Assembly: GCA_020062665.1 (NCBI GenBank)
Contig: JAGUVW010000068.1
Coordinates: 62,001-126,000 of the forward strand
Direction of reading: 5' to 3'
Source: Pseudomonadales bacterium
GTDB lineage: Bacteria > Pseudomonadota > Gammaproteobacteria > Pseudomonadales > Ketobacteraceae
DNA length: 64,000 nt
A program made the position numbers and the translations under genes. Shown in pieces: positions 53,991-63,042 of the stretch. Every line of letters starts with the position of its first letter. Positions within the stretch are counted from its first letter, which is position 1. Below the pieces are notes generated by a model that was not told the DNA's origin, made no database searches, and worked only from the letters and a program-made list of their open reading frames with translations.

Positions 53991-56558
53991 GTGAATCACG
54001 GGGCAACGGGCGCGTTCATGGGGCATTGGCGGGCAAGGGCAGCAATTCGAACAGTGTGGTGCTGCCTGCTGGTGCTGGTGGCAGCCTGGATTGCGCCTGT
54101 CCACGCCTGGCCCCTGCTGGTGACGGACGCCACCGCAACGGTCAGCGTACCCGCACCCCTGCCCACCCTGCGGGAAGACACCCCTCTCGCCGCAGACGTC
54201 GCCTTGCAGCAGGCCTTCACCACAGCACCCTACGCCGCATCCATCCAGCCTTCCCCCCACTATTACTGGTATCGCCTGGACATCCAGGCGCAGTTGGGTG
54301 ACAGCGGCCCCCGCCGCTTCTACCTGAGCACCGACACCCACATCCTGCGCCATCTGGATTTCTATATTTTCCGGGGCGACACGCTGATCCAGCAGCAACG
54401 CAACGGCCTGCTGGACAGTGCGCCAGTGGCGGATTACACCGGCATCTATCTGACGCTGGATCTGCAGGCGAACGACCAGGTGACCGTGCTGATCCGCAAG
54501 CAGAACGACGGCCCCGGCATCCTGCCACTGCGCCTGCTGAGCGAAACCGCCTTTGCCGCCGAACAGCAGCGGCTGTTCATGGTGTGGGGTGCCATCGTCG
54601 CCGTGCTGCTGGTGCTGGCACTGTATAACGCGCTGATCTACGCCATGCATCCGGGGCCGGCCTATTTCTGGTATCTGTGTTTTCACAGCATCACCTTCTG
54701 CTATTTTTCCGGCATTCATGGCTATGGTTTCTGGCTCTGGCCCGACGAGGTGCAACGCTGGCTGGCGCAGAATGTGATGCCGATGAATTTTCTGCTGCTG
54801 TGGCTGGTACTGCAGTTCGCCAACACCTTTCTGGATGCGCGCCGCCATGCGCCCTGGCATCACCGCCTGCTGCCCTGGTTCAGCGCGCTGTGTCTGCCGG
54901 GTGCGGCCATTGCATTGTGGTTGCCGGAATATCAGGTGATTCCCGCGTTCTCGGTGCTGCAGATCGTGGGCACGCTGTTCTGCCTGTCCATGGGCGTCAC
55001 CGCGCTGCGCAATGGTTTTCGTCCTGCCGTATTTTTTCTGCTGTCGTGGATATTTACTGGCGCCGGCGCCGGCATTGGCATGGCGACTTTCATCGGTCTG
55101 GTGCCGGCGCACTTCCTGACGATGCATGCATTCGTGGTGGGATCGGTGGCGGAACTCATCACGCTGTCCGTGGCACTTGCGGATCGCATCAAATTCATGG
55201 AGAACAAGGCGCTGGCCCAGGCTTTCATCGATCCGCAAACCAACGCACCGAATTTTTCCTTCTTCAAGAACAAATTCCCCGAACAGCTGAACGAGCTGCA
55301 GCAACGTCATCCCCATCTGTTTTTGCTGGTGCTGGATCTGCACGGTTTTCGCGAACTGGTGGGGCTGCTGGGGCCGGATGTGCTCAAGCAAGCCTACGAC
55401 CGCCATGTGGAACGCACCGTGCATCTGCTGCAGCAACGGCCGTGGGCAGTGCCCGTGCGCACCCTGCAGGGAAAAGACGCCTTTTTCATGTCGCTGCCCG
55501 GTGGCCAGGAAATGCTGCTGGTCAGCACCCGCGATCCCGTCGAGCGCAGTGTCGAACCCATGATCCGCGAACTGCTGAAACTGGCGGACGAAGCCATCAC
55601 CGTGAACGATATCAACAGCAAGATCGGCTTCCGCATCGGCTGCGCGGCGTTCCGCCCGCAACAGCACAGCATCTTCGAATGTTTCCGCCAGGCGCAGATC
55701 GCGCTGCTCACCGCCCATCGCAACAAGCGGCCGTATGAAATCTTTGCTGGCGACCAGGACATCTTCATCAAGCATCGCCTGTCGCTGCTGTCGGACTTGC
55801 GGCTGGCCATCGCCGAAGAAACCCTGACGATCTACATCCAGCCGCAGATTCGTCTGCGCGACAGCGCGCTGGTGGGCGGCGAAGTGCTGGTACGCTGGCA
55901 GCATCCGACCGAAGGTTTTGTCAGCCCCGCGGTGTTCATTCCCCTGGCAGAACAAAGTCAGCTGATCTTCGACATCACCCGGCAAGTACTGCAGAAAACC
56001 TGCAGCTGGCTGCAGCAACACACACTGCCGGATGACTTTCACCTGTCGGTGAACCTGTCGGCGCTGGACATCAGCGACAGCCGCCTGCTGTCACTCATCC
56101 GTCACTGCGTGCATGCCTACAACGTGCCGCCCCACCGTTTGCTGTTCGAGGTGACTGAATCCGCCGTGCTCGACGATCCCGAGCGTTTTCTCGACGTGAT
56201 CCAGGCGCTGCATGACATGGGATTCAAGATTGCGATCGATGACTTTGGTACCGGCTATTCATCCATGTCCTATCTGCAGCAGATGAATGCGGACGAAATC
56301 AAGATCGACATCCGCTTTGTGCGCGACATCCATGCATCCGAAACCAACCAGAACATTGTGAAAGCCATCGTGCAGCTGGCGCGGGCCACCGGCGCCTACA
56401 CCGTGGCCGAAGGGATTGAAACCGAAGCGGAGCTGGCGGTATTGCGCGCCCTGAACTGCGAGCTGGCCCAGGGCTATCTGTGGTCGCCGGCGCTGCCCGC
56501 GCCGGTATTTGTGGAAAGTTATCTGCAGCAGGAAGACAAGAAAGTAGGCCTGGGCTGA
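53991..56558 (+). CDS. Second 7TM-DISM protein with degenerate GGDEF and EAL domains
   Basis: An 855-residue inner-membrane protein laid out like the gene at 34727. A signal (LLVLVAAWIAPVHA) is followed by a periplasmic DISMED2 domain (SPHYYWYRLDIQAQLG onward), seven helices starting MVWGAIVAVLLVLALYNALIY, a GGDEF-like domain and EAL. The GGDEF signature reads GKDAF, so cyclase activity is unlikely. The EAL part has GGEVLVRW, FEVTESAVL, AIDDFGTGYSSMSYL, KIDIRFVRD and VAEGIETE, all intact. It should degrade c-di-GMP in response to a periplasmic cue. The GTG start at 53991 has AGGA seven bases upstream. The two proteins share architecture but differ widely in sequence. Confidence 0.92.
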   Translation: MNHGATGAFMGHWRARAAIRTVWCCLLVLVAAWIAPVHAWPLLVTDATATVSVPAPLPTLREDTPLAADVALQQAFTTAPYAASIQPSPHYYWYRLDIQAQLGDSGPRRFYLSTDTHILRHLDFYIFRGDTLIQQQRNGLLDSAPVADYTGIYLTLDLQANDQVTVLIRKQNDGPGILPLRLLSETAFAAEQQRLFMVWGAIVAVLLVLALYNALIYAMHPGPAYFWYLCFHSITFCYFSGIHGYGFWLWPDEVQRWLAQNVMPMNFLLLWLVLQFANTFLDARRHAPWHHRLLPWFSALCLPGAAIALWLPEYQVIPAFSVLQIVGTLFCLSMGVTALRNGFRPAVFFLLSWIFTGAGAGIGMATFIGLVPAHFLTMHAFVVGSVAELITLSVALADRIKFMENKALAQAFIDPQTNAPNFSFFKNKFPEQLNELQQRHPHLFLLVLDLHGFRELVGLLGPDVLKQAYDRHVERTVHLLQQRPWAVPVRTLQGKDAFFMSLPGGQEMLLVSTRDPVERSVEPMIRELLKLADEAITVNDINSKIGFRIGCAAFRPQQHSIFECFRQAQIALLTAHRNKRPYEIFAGDQDIFIKHRLSLLSDLRLAIAEETLTIYIQPQIRLRDSALVGGEVLVRWQHPTEGFVSPAVFIPLAEQSQLIFDITRQVLQKTCSWLQQHTLPDDFHLSVNLSALDISDSRLLSLIRHCVHAYNVPPHRLLFEVTESAVLDDPERFLDVIQALHDMGFKIAIDDFGTGYSSMSYLQQMNADEIKIDIRFVRDIHASETNQNIVKAIVQLARATGAYTVAEGIETEAELAVLRALNCELAQGYLWSPALPAPVFVESYLQQEDKKVGLG

Positions 56559-56570
56559 CGCAGCAGCTTG

Positions 56571-57164
56571 TCACGCCCCGATTTTCTTCAGCGCCGCCGC
56601 CGGATCGTCGATGACAAACAGGGTTTCATGCCCCCATATCGCGTCAGGGCCATCGCAGCCCCGGTAGATTTCCACCCACACCGAAAGAATGTCGTAAATA
56701 CTGCCATCGCTCTTGATCGTGCCAACCACCAGATTGGGATCATAGAACTGAATTGGCCCTGTCCAGGGAAAATACGCGCCGATGATATGACCTTCGCCTT
56801 TGTTGTTGGAAATTCCGTAGAGCTTGTACTTGCCCGACCAGGGCGTATTTTCGCGCAGCAGTTTGGGTGTGTTCTTGTGGCGCAGATCGACTTTTCTGCT
56901 GGCGGCCTGCTCCAGCGCCGAGCCATTTTCCAACGGGCCGAATTGCAGCGAGGTTGATCTCTCGTAAGGCGTCAGCAGCGGCTCCTTTAAACCTTTGCCA
57001 CTGGGCAACTGCCCTGCCAGCCCCTTGCACCACATCAGCACCTGGGCCGCGCAAGTGCCCTGGGAGTTACCCGGAAAATCCTGATCCTTGTAATTCTTGT
57101 CGATCGTCATGTTGGGATCGATGTAAAACTTCTTCTTCGCTTCGTAGTTGTCGTGCAGACTCAT
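56571..57164 (-). CDS. C58/YopT-like cysteine protease candidate
   Basis: A 197-residue protein I cannot match to a named family, but with a papain-like plan. A Cys in QGTCAAQVLMWCKGL (Cys38), a His in GEGHIIGAYFPW (His126) and an Asp in IQFYDPNLVV (Asp142) follow the order and context of YopT/AvrPphB (peptidase C58): small-x-Cys followed by helix and Trp, then His, then (F/Y)DPN. The His-Asp spacing of 16 equals that of YopT as I remember it. There is no signal peptide; type III or VI delivery or a toxin role is possible, but no secretion or immunity gene is adjacent. By eye its base composition is lower in GC than its neighbours. Confidence 0.62.
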   Translation of the reverse strand: MSLHDNYEAKKKFYIDPNMTIDKNYKDQDFPGNSQGTCAAQVLMWCKGLAGQLPSGKGLKEPLLTPYERSTSLQFGPLENGSALEQAASRKVDLRHKNTPKLLRENTPWSGKYKLYGISNNKGEGHIIGAYFPWTGPIQFYDPNLVVGTIKSDGSIYDILSVWVEIYRGCDGPDAIWGHETLFVIDDPAAALKKIGA

Positions 57165-57305
57165 AAACCTGGCTCCCTGTTACCGTTCCATGTTTGGCCC
57201 CGCTATGGGCCGGTTGATGTCCGTTTCTGTCCAAAAGGATCTGTGCAAGTGTAGATGTCCGCCGTGACAACAACAACGCGCTTTGGCCCCACGCCGCCAC
57301 CACGG

Positions 57306-58337
57306 TTACGCAGACTCGCCCTGACGCAACACGCCTTTGAATCTCTGCCGCCCGAACCGGCGCAACACTGTCAGGGATGGTTTTTCGACCACCTCACTCA
57401 CCAGCCATGCCAGCAGAACGGAGATGACAACGGCGGCCGCCATCGAAGCAATCGGGCCAAAACCGGCGGCGGAAAGTCGCTCCAGCACCAGATAGCCCAG
57501 ATTGTGATGCACCAGATACAGCGCGAACGAGATACCGCCAAACCAGAGCGTCACCCGATTCACCAGAAAACCCAGCTTGCCGAACATCGCGGCCGCCACC
57601 AGCGCTGTCACGATCACTGCCACCACCAATCCCCGCAGCCCCTCCACCAGACACGCCGTGGCAATCGCAGCGCCCATGATGCCCAGCTTGAACCGATCAA
57701 CACCTTTCTCGCGAATGGTGAAAATCATGATGCCGATGACAAAGAACGCCGCCTGATCCAGCGCCAGCAGCAGCGCGAAAACATCGCGCGTATCATCATC
57801 GGGCTTGCCCACCAGCACCGCCCACACGCAGGACAGCAGCAACCACACCACACAGATCCGATGCACCTGATGATGCCACCCCAACGCCAGCAGCCACGCA
57901 ACATGCAGATAAAACGCCAGCTCAACCGTCAGGCTCCAGTACACGTAATCGATATTGTGATAACCCAGAAACTCCTGAAACATCGTGGCATTGACGATCA
58001 GGCCGCCCAGCCAGGGCTTCAGACCAAACAGCACCCAGCCGATCAGCGCAACGCCCAGCAGCGTCGCCCAGTAAGTCGGGTAAAGACGGGAAAAACGCAG
58101 AAAAGCAAAATGCCCCACGCTGTGACATTTCTGCACCGTATTGAAAATGACGACGCCTGAAATCACAAAGAAAAGCTGAACGGCGTGATAGCCATACAAC
58201 CCAGGTGCAATAAACGGAATATCAACAACGTACCTGTCCCACCAGTTAATGTAATGCGAAAACATCACAGCAACGGCGGCAACGCCCCGCAACACATCCA
58301 GCCCGAGCACACGGTCGGTTCCAGCACTACCCTGCAT
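57306..58337 (-). CDS. Acyltransferase 3 family membrane protein
   Basis: A 343-residue inner-membrane O-acyltransferase of the OafA/NodX/YrhL type, which modifies surface polysaccharides or lipids with acetyl or other acyl groups. It opens with the family motif VLGLDVLRGVAAVAVMFSHY, has the conserved QLFFVISGVVIF and RFSRLYPTYW segments, and about ten membrane helices. The first histidine, in FSHY, is the presumed catalytic residue. A GGGGG run lies six bases before the ATG at 58337. It precedes the C58-like gene on the same strand with a 141-bp gap. The acceptor is unknown. Confidence 0.92.
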   Translation of the reverse strand: MQGSAGTDRVLGLDVLRGVAAVAVMFSHYINWWDRYVVDIPFIAPGLYGYHAVQLFFVISGVVIFNTVQKCHSVGHFAFLRFSRLYPTYWATLLGVALIGWVLFGLKPWLGGLIVNATMFQEFLGYHNIDYVYWSLTVELAFYLHVAWLLALGWHHQVHRICVVWLLLSCVWAVLVGKPDDDTRDVFALLLALDQAAFFVIGIMIFTIREKGVDRFKLGIMGAAIATACLVEGLRGLVVAVIVTALVAAAMFGKLGFLVNRVTLWFGGISFALYLVHHNLGYLVLERLSAAGFGPIASMAAAVVISVLLAWLVSEVVEKPSLTVLRRFGRQRFKGVLRQGESA

Positions 58338-58608
58338 TTCAAGCCCCCAGCACCACCAGCATTCATTCCAGCGCGTGGTGTGGATGCTCTCACTGGCAAC
58401 CGGGTCAGATCAAGACTCACAGGAAGTCAGGCGAAGATGCCTGCCCGGAACAAGACAACCCCGGCCAGGTGAACAGAACCTTCAGATCCTGGATAACCCA
58501 AGCCGGCTTCACCGGCGCCAGCCTCAACAAACCATTATCCGCTGCCGAATATTCTCACTTATACTCCCTGAGCACTTTTTCCCCAACCCAGATCCAATGG
58601 AACCGAGT

Positions 58609-60393
58609 ATGAAGAAGAATTCAGATACCACCAGGGGCATGAGCCGGCGGGATTTCATTGCACAGAGCAGCGGTGTTGTCGCCACCGCCATTGCGGCAAA
58701 CCAACTCCCCGGCACGGTGTTTGCGAATACCAAAACGACGTCCTCTGCCAAGCCTGCCATGCGCTCGGCTTCCCGACCCAATCTGATTTTCGTGTTCTCG
58801 GATCAGGAACGCTATTTTCATCAATGGCCGAAGGGCCTGTCACTGCCTGGCCACGAGCGTCTGCAAAACGACGGCGTCACTTTCCACAATCACTATTGCC
58901 CGGCCGTCATGTGTACCTCATCCCGCTCGGTGATGCTGACTGGCCTGCAAACCGCTACCAATGGCATGTTCGAAAATACCGACGTGGCGTATGTGCCAAA
59001 TCTTTCCACTGATATCCCAACCATTGGCACCATGCTGCGCAAAGCAGGTTACTACACTGCCTACAAGGGGAAATGGCATCTGAATCGTGAGTTCGAGCAC
59101 GAGGAAGGCGGCAACACCCTCACCCAGAAAATGGATCAGTACGGATTTTCGGACTTCTACTCACCTGGCGACATGATTGCCCACACATTGGGCGGATACG
59201 AGTTTGACCACCTGATTGCAGGCAGTGCAATCACCTGGCTGCGCCGTCATGGCAGACGCCTGACCGATGAAGGCAAACCCTGGTGTCTTTTTGTAAGCCT
59301 CATCAATCCTCACGACATCATGTATTTCAATACCGATGCTCCTGGTAAAAACGTGCAGGACACCGGATTGCTGACCATGCACGCAGCGCCGGCTCCGACC
59401 AGCAAACTGTACGAAGCCAGCTGGGACATGCCCATTGCCAAGCATCTGAAGCAACCCTTCAATGCGCCAGGTCGCCCGGGTGCCCATGGGGAATTCGATA
59501 AAATGTGGGGCTACGTGCTGGGTCGCATTCCCGCTGAAGAAGAACGCTGGCGCCGCTTCAACGATTTCTACATCAACTCGATCCGCTCAGTGGATTTGCA
59601 GGTCAACAGCATACTGAGCGAGCTCGATACGCTGAAGCTGACAGACCGTACCGCATTCATCTACACGTCGGATCACGGCGAAATGGCGGGCGCCCATGGA
59701 TTACGCGGAAAAGGGCCGTTCGCCTATCAGGAAGCGATGCATCTGCCAATGTATGTCGTCCATCCGGATGTAAAAGGCGGGCAGGATACTCGCGCATTGA
59801 CCGGTCACATCGATCTTGTTCCCACCCTGCTGGCACTGGCAGGCCTTGATTCGACCCGAGCTGCCGAGGTTGCCGGACGCGAATTGCCCGGCAAGGATTT
59901 TTCCACCGTACTGAGTAACCCCGGCGCCTCCAAACTGAATTCGACCCGCGAAAGCGTGCTGTTCACTTACAGCGGCCTGGTGACCAATGATGGCGATCTG
60001 TTCCAGCACGTGGTTGAGGCAAAATCCGAAGACAAAAAGCCCATCCTGAAGATGCTGAAAGACGGCTTCAAACCCGACATGAAAAAGCGCGGCAGTCTGC
60101 GTACCGTGTTTGATGGACGCTACAAGTTTACCCGCTATTTTTCACCGCTGGATCACAACAAGCCCACCACGCTTGACGAGTTGTATCAGTGGAACGATGT
60201 GGAACTGTTCGATCTGGCAACCGATCCGGATGAAATGATCAACCTCGGCGTCGATCGAAATGCCCACAAGGATCTGATCCTGGCGATGAACACCAAGCTC
60301 AACAACGTGATCAAGGCAGAGATTGGTGTGGATGACGGCAGAGAGCTGCCCAACATACCGTTGGTGGATTGGACCGTAGGCAAGATCAGCTAG
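58609..60393 (+). CDS. Tat-exported sulfatase
   Basis: A 594-residue sulfatase that would hydrolyse a sulfate ester, perhaps on a polysaccharide. The N-terminus has a twin-arginine signal, MSRRDFIAQSSGVVATAIAA. Active-site landmarks are NLIFVFSDQERY, CTSSRSVMLTG, YKGKWHL and YTSDHGEMAGAHGL. The formylglycine motif is CTSSR, with Cys102 at the usual place but Ser instead of Pro in CxPxR. Related sequences with CxSxR exist in my memory, so it may still be matured. ATG at 58609 has a weak GGA upstream; an in-frame ATG at 58597 is possible. A 7-bp inverted repeat (60456-60477) follows the gene but has no T tract. Confidence 0.9.
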   Translation: MKKNSDTTRGMSRRDFIAQSSGVVATAIAANQLPGTVFANTKTTSSAKPAMRSASRPNLIFVFSDQERYFHQWPKGLSLPGHERLQNDGVTFHNHYCPAVMCTSSRSVMLTGLQTATNGMFENTDVAYVPNLSTDIPTIGTMLRKAGYYTAYKGKWHLNREFEHEEGGNTLTQKMDQYGFSDFYSPGDMIAHTLGGYEFDHLIAGSAITWLRRHGRRLTDEGKPWCLFVSLINPHDIMYFNTDAPGKNVQDTGLLTMHAAPAPTSKLYEASWDMPIAKHLKQPFNAPGRPGAHGEFDKMWGYVLGRIPAEEERWRRFNDFYINSIRSVDLQVNSILSELDTLKLTDRTAFIYTSDHGEMAGAHGLRGKGPFAYQEAMHLPMYVVHPDVKGGQDTRALTGHIDLVPTLLALAGLDSTRAAEVAGRELPGKDFSTVLSNPGASKLNSTRESVLFTYSGLVTNDGDLFQHVVEAKSEDKKPILKMLKDGFKPDMKKRGSLRTVFDGRYKFTRYFSPLDHNKPTTLDELYQWNDVELFDLATDPDEMINLGVDRNAHKDLILAMNTKLNNVIKAEIGVDDGRELPNIPLVDWTVGKIS

Positions 60394-60568
60394 AATTTTT
60401 CTGAAGAGTGGCACCGACCGCCTGCCGATTTGTGCACTAGTGCCCGCCCAAAGTTCGCAATAGGCAGCTTTATTGCGCAACGTCTGCACCCCATACTGCG
60501 CTCCCCTGCTGGATGTTCGTCTCGCGCTGTACAGGGAAAAATGACAACACTCTTACAAGGATCACGTT

Positions 60569-62032
60569 ATGAATTTCTCCCACATTAAATGGCTATTGGG
60601 TGGCGCCCTGATGGCTGGTTTGTTCCAGCACGGCGTAGTGTATGCAGCAGCCTCACAGGCAGTGCTGGATCGCGTGGTGCATGGACAGGCCACATTCAAA
60701 CTGTCACAGACCACCAGCCTGGCCGCAGACGACAGCGTGAACCGCGATGCGGATCAACTGGTTCAGCAAACCGATGCCATGCTGAAAAAACTCAATGCCA
60801 GTCGCCAGTTCCGCATCAGTGGCGCGCCCACTGTCAGCATCGAATGGCGTGGCAAGGGCCGCACCATCAAAGGCACCGCGCAACGGCCCGAAGCAGACAA
60901 GGTGCGCGAACACTATAACGATGATACCGACGGATTCCGCGCCTATGCCAATGCGGGCGCCGAGGCGCTGGACAGCTTCACCGCCTACAACCCCACCAGC
61001 CGCAACATTTTTGAAATGCGTTTTCCGCGCTCCATGCGCGCATCCCTGCACGCACAGGCCATGCAATCCGGCGCCGTGCACGGTTTCAATAACGACACCG
61101 CGCCCGCCGACCGCGCCATCGAACGGGAAGAAAAAACCGAACTGGTGCCACTGGGCTGGAGCATGAACGACGACAACCGCGTTCGCATCGGCTCGCTGAA
61201 TACCCGCATCACCACCTGGCCGTGGCGCACCATCGTCCACTTCTCCAATACCTGTTCCGGCACCTTGATCGGGCCGCGTCACGTCGTCACTGCCGCACAC
61301 TGCATCAATCCTGCCGGCACCGACGACTTTGCTGCATTTACCGTACGCAGCGAACGCAACGGCACTGCATGGCTGGGCGCGTCGGTCATGCCGGGCTGCC
61401 CGGACTCATCGACCCAGAACTGCCCCAATATCGGTGCGGCCTATTGGTACTTCACGCCCAGCCAGTGGCGCCAGTCCAGCGTCAGCAACCGCGAGCAGTA
61501 TGACTTTGGCATCATCGTATTGCCCGATCGCCTGGGCGATGCCGTGGGCTGGATGGGCTACTGGTACGCCGATGTGAACGCGCTGGAAACCGTGGACAAA
61601 TACAATCGCGGCTATCCATCCTGCAACGCCATGTCCGGCAATCAGCCCCGCATAGACGATCCGGCCGACCCCGCCATGTGCGCCACCTGCACCACCGATC
61701 TGACTGTGTGCAGCGCCAACCATATGTACGGCGATAGCGGCGCCTGCTCGATTGCCAACGCAACCAACACCGACGGCAGCGGCTGGAACCGCAACGTACG
61801 AATGACCTGCGACGCATCGGCTGGCCACAGTGGCTCACCGCTGTATATCTACGGCGATGGCAACGTGGGCTCCAGCGGCAGCGTGTACTACACCGCGCAC
61901 GATATTCAAACGATCTGCGGCGCTACTGCGGCATCATCCTCTTGCGCCAACGTCCCGCGCGCCGATCGCCTGCTGCGCATGACGCCGGAATACGCGGAAT
62001 GGATTTCCTACTTCCGCAACACCTTCCCTTAA
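60569..62032 (+). CDS. Trypsin-like serine protease with N-terminal domain
   Basis: A 487-residue exported serine protease. A signal peptide (LLGGALMAGLFQHGVVYAA) is followed by about 190 residues with no motif I know, probably a prodomain. Then comes a trypsin-like (S1) domain with the triad His244 in VVTAAHC, Asp312 in QYDFGIIVLP and Ser421 in AGHSGSPLY. Several cysteines in the protease part can make disulfides. The GHSGSP form is that of the glutamyl-endopeptidase/V8-like branch. AAGGA lies eight bases before the ATG. A second trypsin-like gene follows after a terminator. Confidence 0.9.
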   Translation: MNFSHIKWLLGGALMAGLFQHGVVYAAASQAVLDRVVHGQATFKLSQTTSLAADDSVNRDADQLVQQTDAMLKKLNASRQFRISGAPTVSIEWRGKGRTIKGTAQRPEADKVREHYNDDTDGFRAYANAGAEALDSFTAYNPTSRNIFEMRFPRSMRASLHAQAMQSGAVHGFNNDTAPADRAIEREEKTELVPLGWSMNDDNRVRIGSLNTRITTWPWRTIVHFSNTCSGTLIGPRHVVTAAHCINPAGTDDFAAFTVRSERNGTAWLGASVMPGCPDSSTQNCPNIGAAYWYFTPSQWRQSSVSNREQYDFGIIVLPDRLGDAVGWMGYWYADVNALETVDKYNRGYPSCNAMSGNQPRIDDPADPAMCATCTTDLTVCSANHMYGDSGACSIANATNTDGSGWNRNVRMTCDASAGHSGSPLYIYGDGNVGSSGSVYYTAHDIQTICGATAASSSCANVPRADRLLRMTPEYAEWISYFRNTFP

Positions 62033-62046
62033 ATCGTAGCAAGACA

Positions 62047-62074
62047 GGCGCTACCACCCTCGGTAGCGCCTTTT
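62047..62074 (+). terminator. Rho-independent terminator between the two protease genes
   Basis: A perfect 9-bp stem GGCGCTACC / GGTAGCGCC with a 6-base loop and TTTT. It starts 14 bases after the first protease's stop codon, so the second gene is at least partly separate. Confidence 0.8.
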
Positions 62075-62096
62075 GTCGTTCGAACGGGAGATGCAC

Positions 62097-62816
62097 ATGG
62101 CCGGCAGAAAAAACAATACATGGCGTTGCCTGATGACGCTCGCGCTGACGACTGCCCTGACTGCCTGCCACAGTGCTTGGCCGCCTGCGTCGCAAACTGC
62201 AACCAATCCTGCCGAATCCACCGCCTTCATCCGTTTTCAGAACAGCGAATCTTTTTGCAGCGCGGCCCTGATCGCGCCCAGGCTGTTGCTCACCGCACGT
62301 CATTGCGTACAGCTACCCGGCACCAACCAGCCCATGGCACCGGATCAGCTGACGGTGGGATTTGGTGACAACGCACTGCAGCACGAAGATCATGGCATTG
62401 CAGTGCAGGCAATCCGGCTGCCGCCACAAACGGAATTTTCCCGCGCGGAAGATTTGATGGGCACCGATCTGGCCGTGCTGCAACTGAACCGCGCCGCGCC
62501 AATCCCCGTGATGGCGGTGGCGCAATTTCAGCAGGATGAAATACCGGAGCAACTGACGTTGATCGGGTATGGCGTTACCCGTGCCGGCTATTATGGTTTG
62601 CGGCACGAAACCCAGGTAAAAGTTCATGCCCACAACAAGGCGACACTGACCTTTAGCGGCGGTGGATGCAAGGGCGATTCCGGTGGGCCGCTGGTGAATG
62701 ACAAAGGCGAACTGCTGGCCATCGTCAGTCTGGGAACCAGCCGGCTGTGCACCGTGCAGCAACAGCGCTTTGGGCAGCGTATAAATGCGGTTGCATCAAT
62801 GGATAAAGTTGACTGA
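62097..62816 (+). CDS. Trypsin-like serine protease, lipoprotein
   Basis: A 239-residue S1-type protease. The leader ends LTTALTACHS, a lipobox, so the protein is likely lipidated and held at the envelope. His is in LLTARHCVQ (usual AAHC has become ARHC), Asp in GTDLAVLQL, and Ser in CKGDSGGPLVND. The domain is compact, at about 200 residues. GGGAG stands six bases before the ATG at 62097. It comes 22 bp after the terminator of the larger protease, so a promoter must lie in or before that hairpin, or read-through occurs. The pair may act together on one target. Confidence 0.9.
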   Translation: MAGRKNNTWRCLMTLALTTALTACHSAWPPASQTATNPAESTAFIRFQNSESFCSAALIAPRLLLTARHCVQLPGTNQPMAPDQLTVGFGDNALQHEDHGIAVQAIRLPPQTEFSRAEDLMGTDLAVLQLNRAAPIPVMAVAQFQQDEIPEQLTLIGYGVTRAGYYGLRHETQVKVHAHNKATLTFSGGGCKGDSGGPLVNDKGELLAIVSLGTSRLCTVQQQRFGQRINAVASMDKVD

Positions 62817-62850
62817 CGCCAGATTCTTCTGCTTCAATCCTGGTTCCTCT

Positions 62851-63000
62851 TAAAGGGAGTAGCTGGCACCAACGCTCACGCGCGTTGTGTTTCGGCGCCG
62901 TCAACACGACATGGTGGGTTGGCAGCCATCCATGTTCGGTGCCGTAACCCGGGATAAATCAGTCGCCCGGGCAGCAAGACTGACGAGGGCCCCGCTCACT
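62851..63000 (+). promoter_or_regulatory. yybP-ykoY manganese riboswitch
   Basis: The leader of the TerC-family gene begins AAAGGGAGTAGC, the hallmark of this class, and continues with CGTCAACACGA, a CCGTAACCCGGG arm and GCAAGACTG before a GGGCCCCGCTCAC end. These are the conserved blocks of the yybP-ykoY element, which binds Mn2+ and switches on exporter genes such as alx and mntP. The boundary is approximate. A switch helix overlapping the ribosome site at 63027-63034 is possible. Confidence 0.85.
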
Positions 63001-63042
63001 CTGTTACCCAGGCATTGCCGGTTTGGGTGGAGAAGCTAGTAG

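Noticed and set aside
53817-56042. Long minus-strand open frame, about 740 codons
   Set aside because: Antisense to the second 7TM-DISM gene; composition is low-complexity and no family motif is visible.
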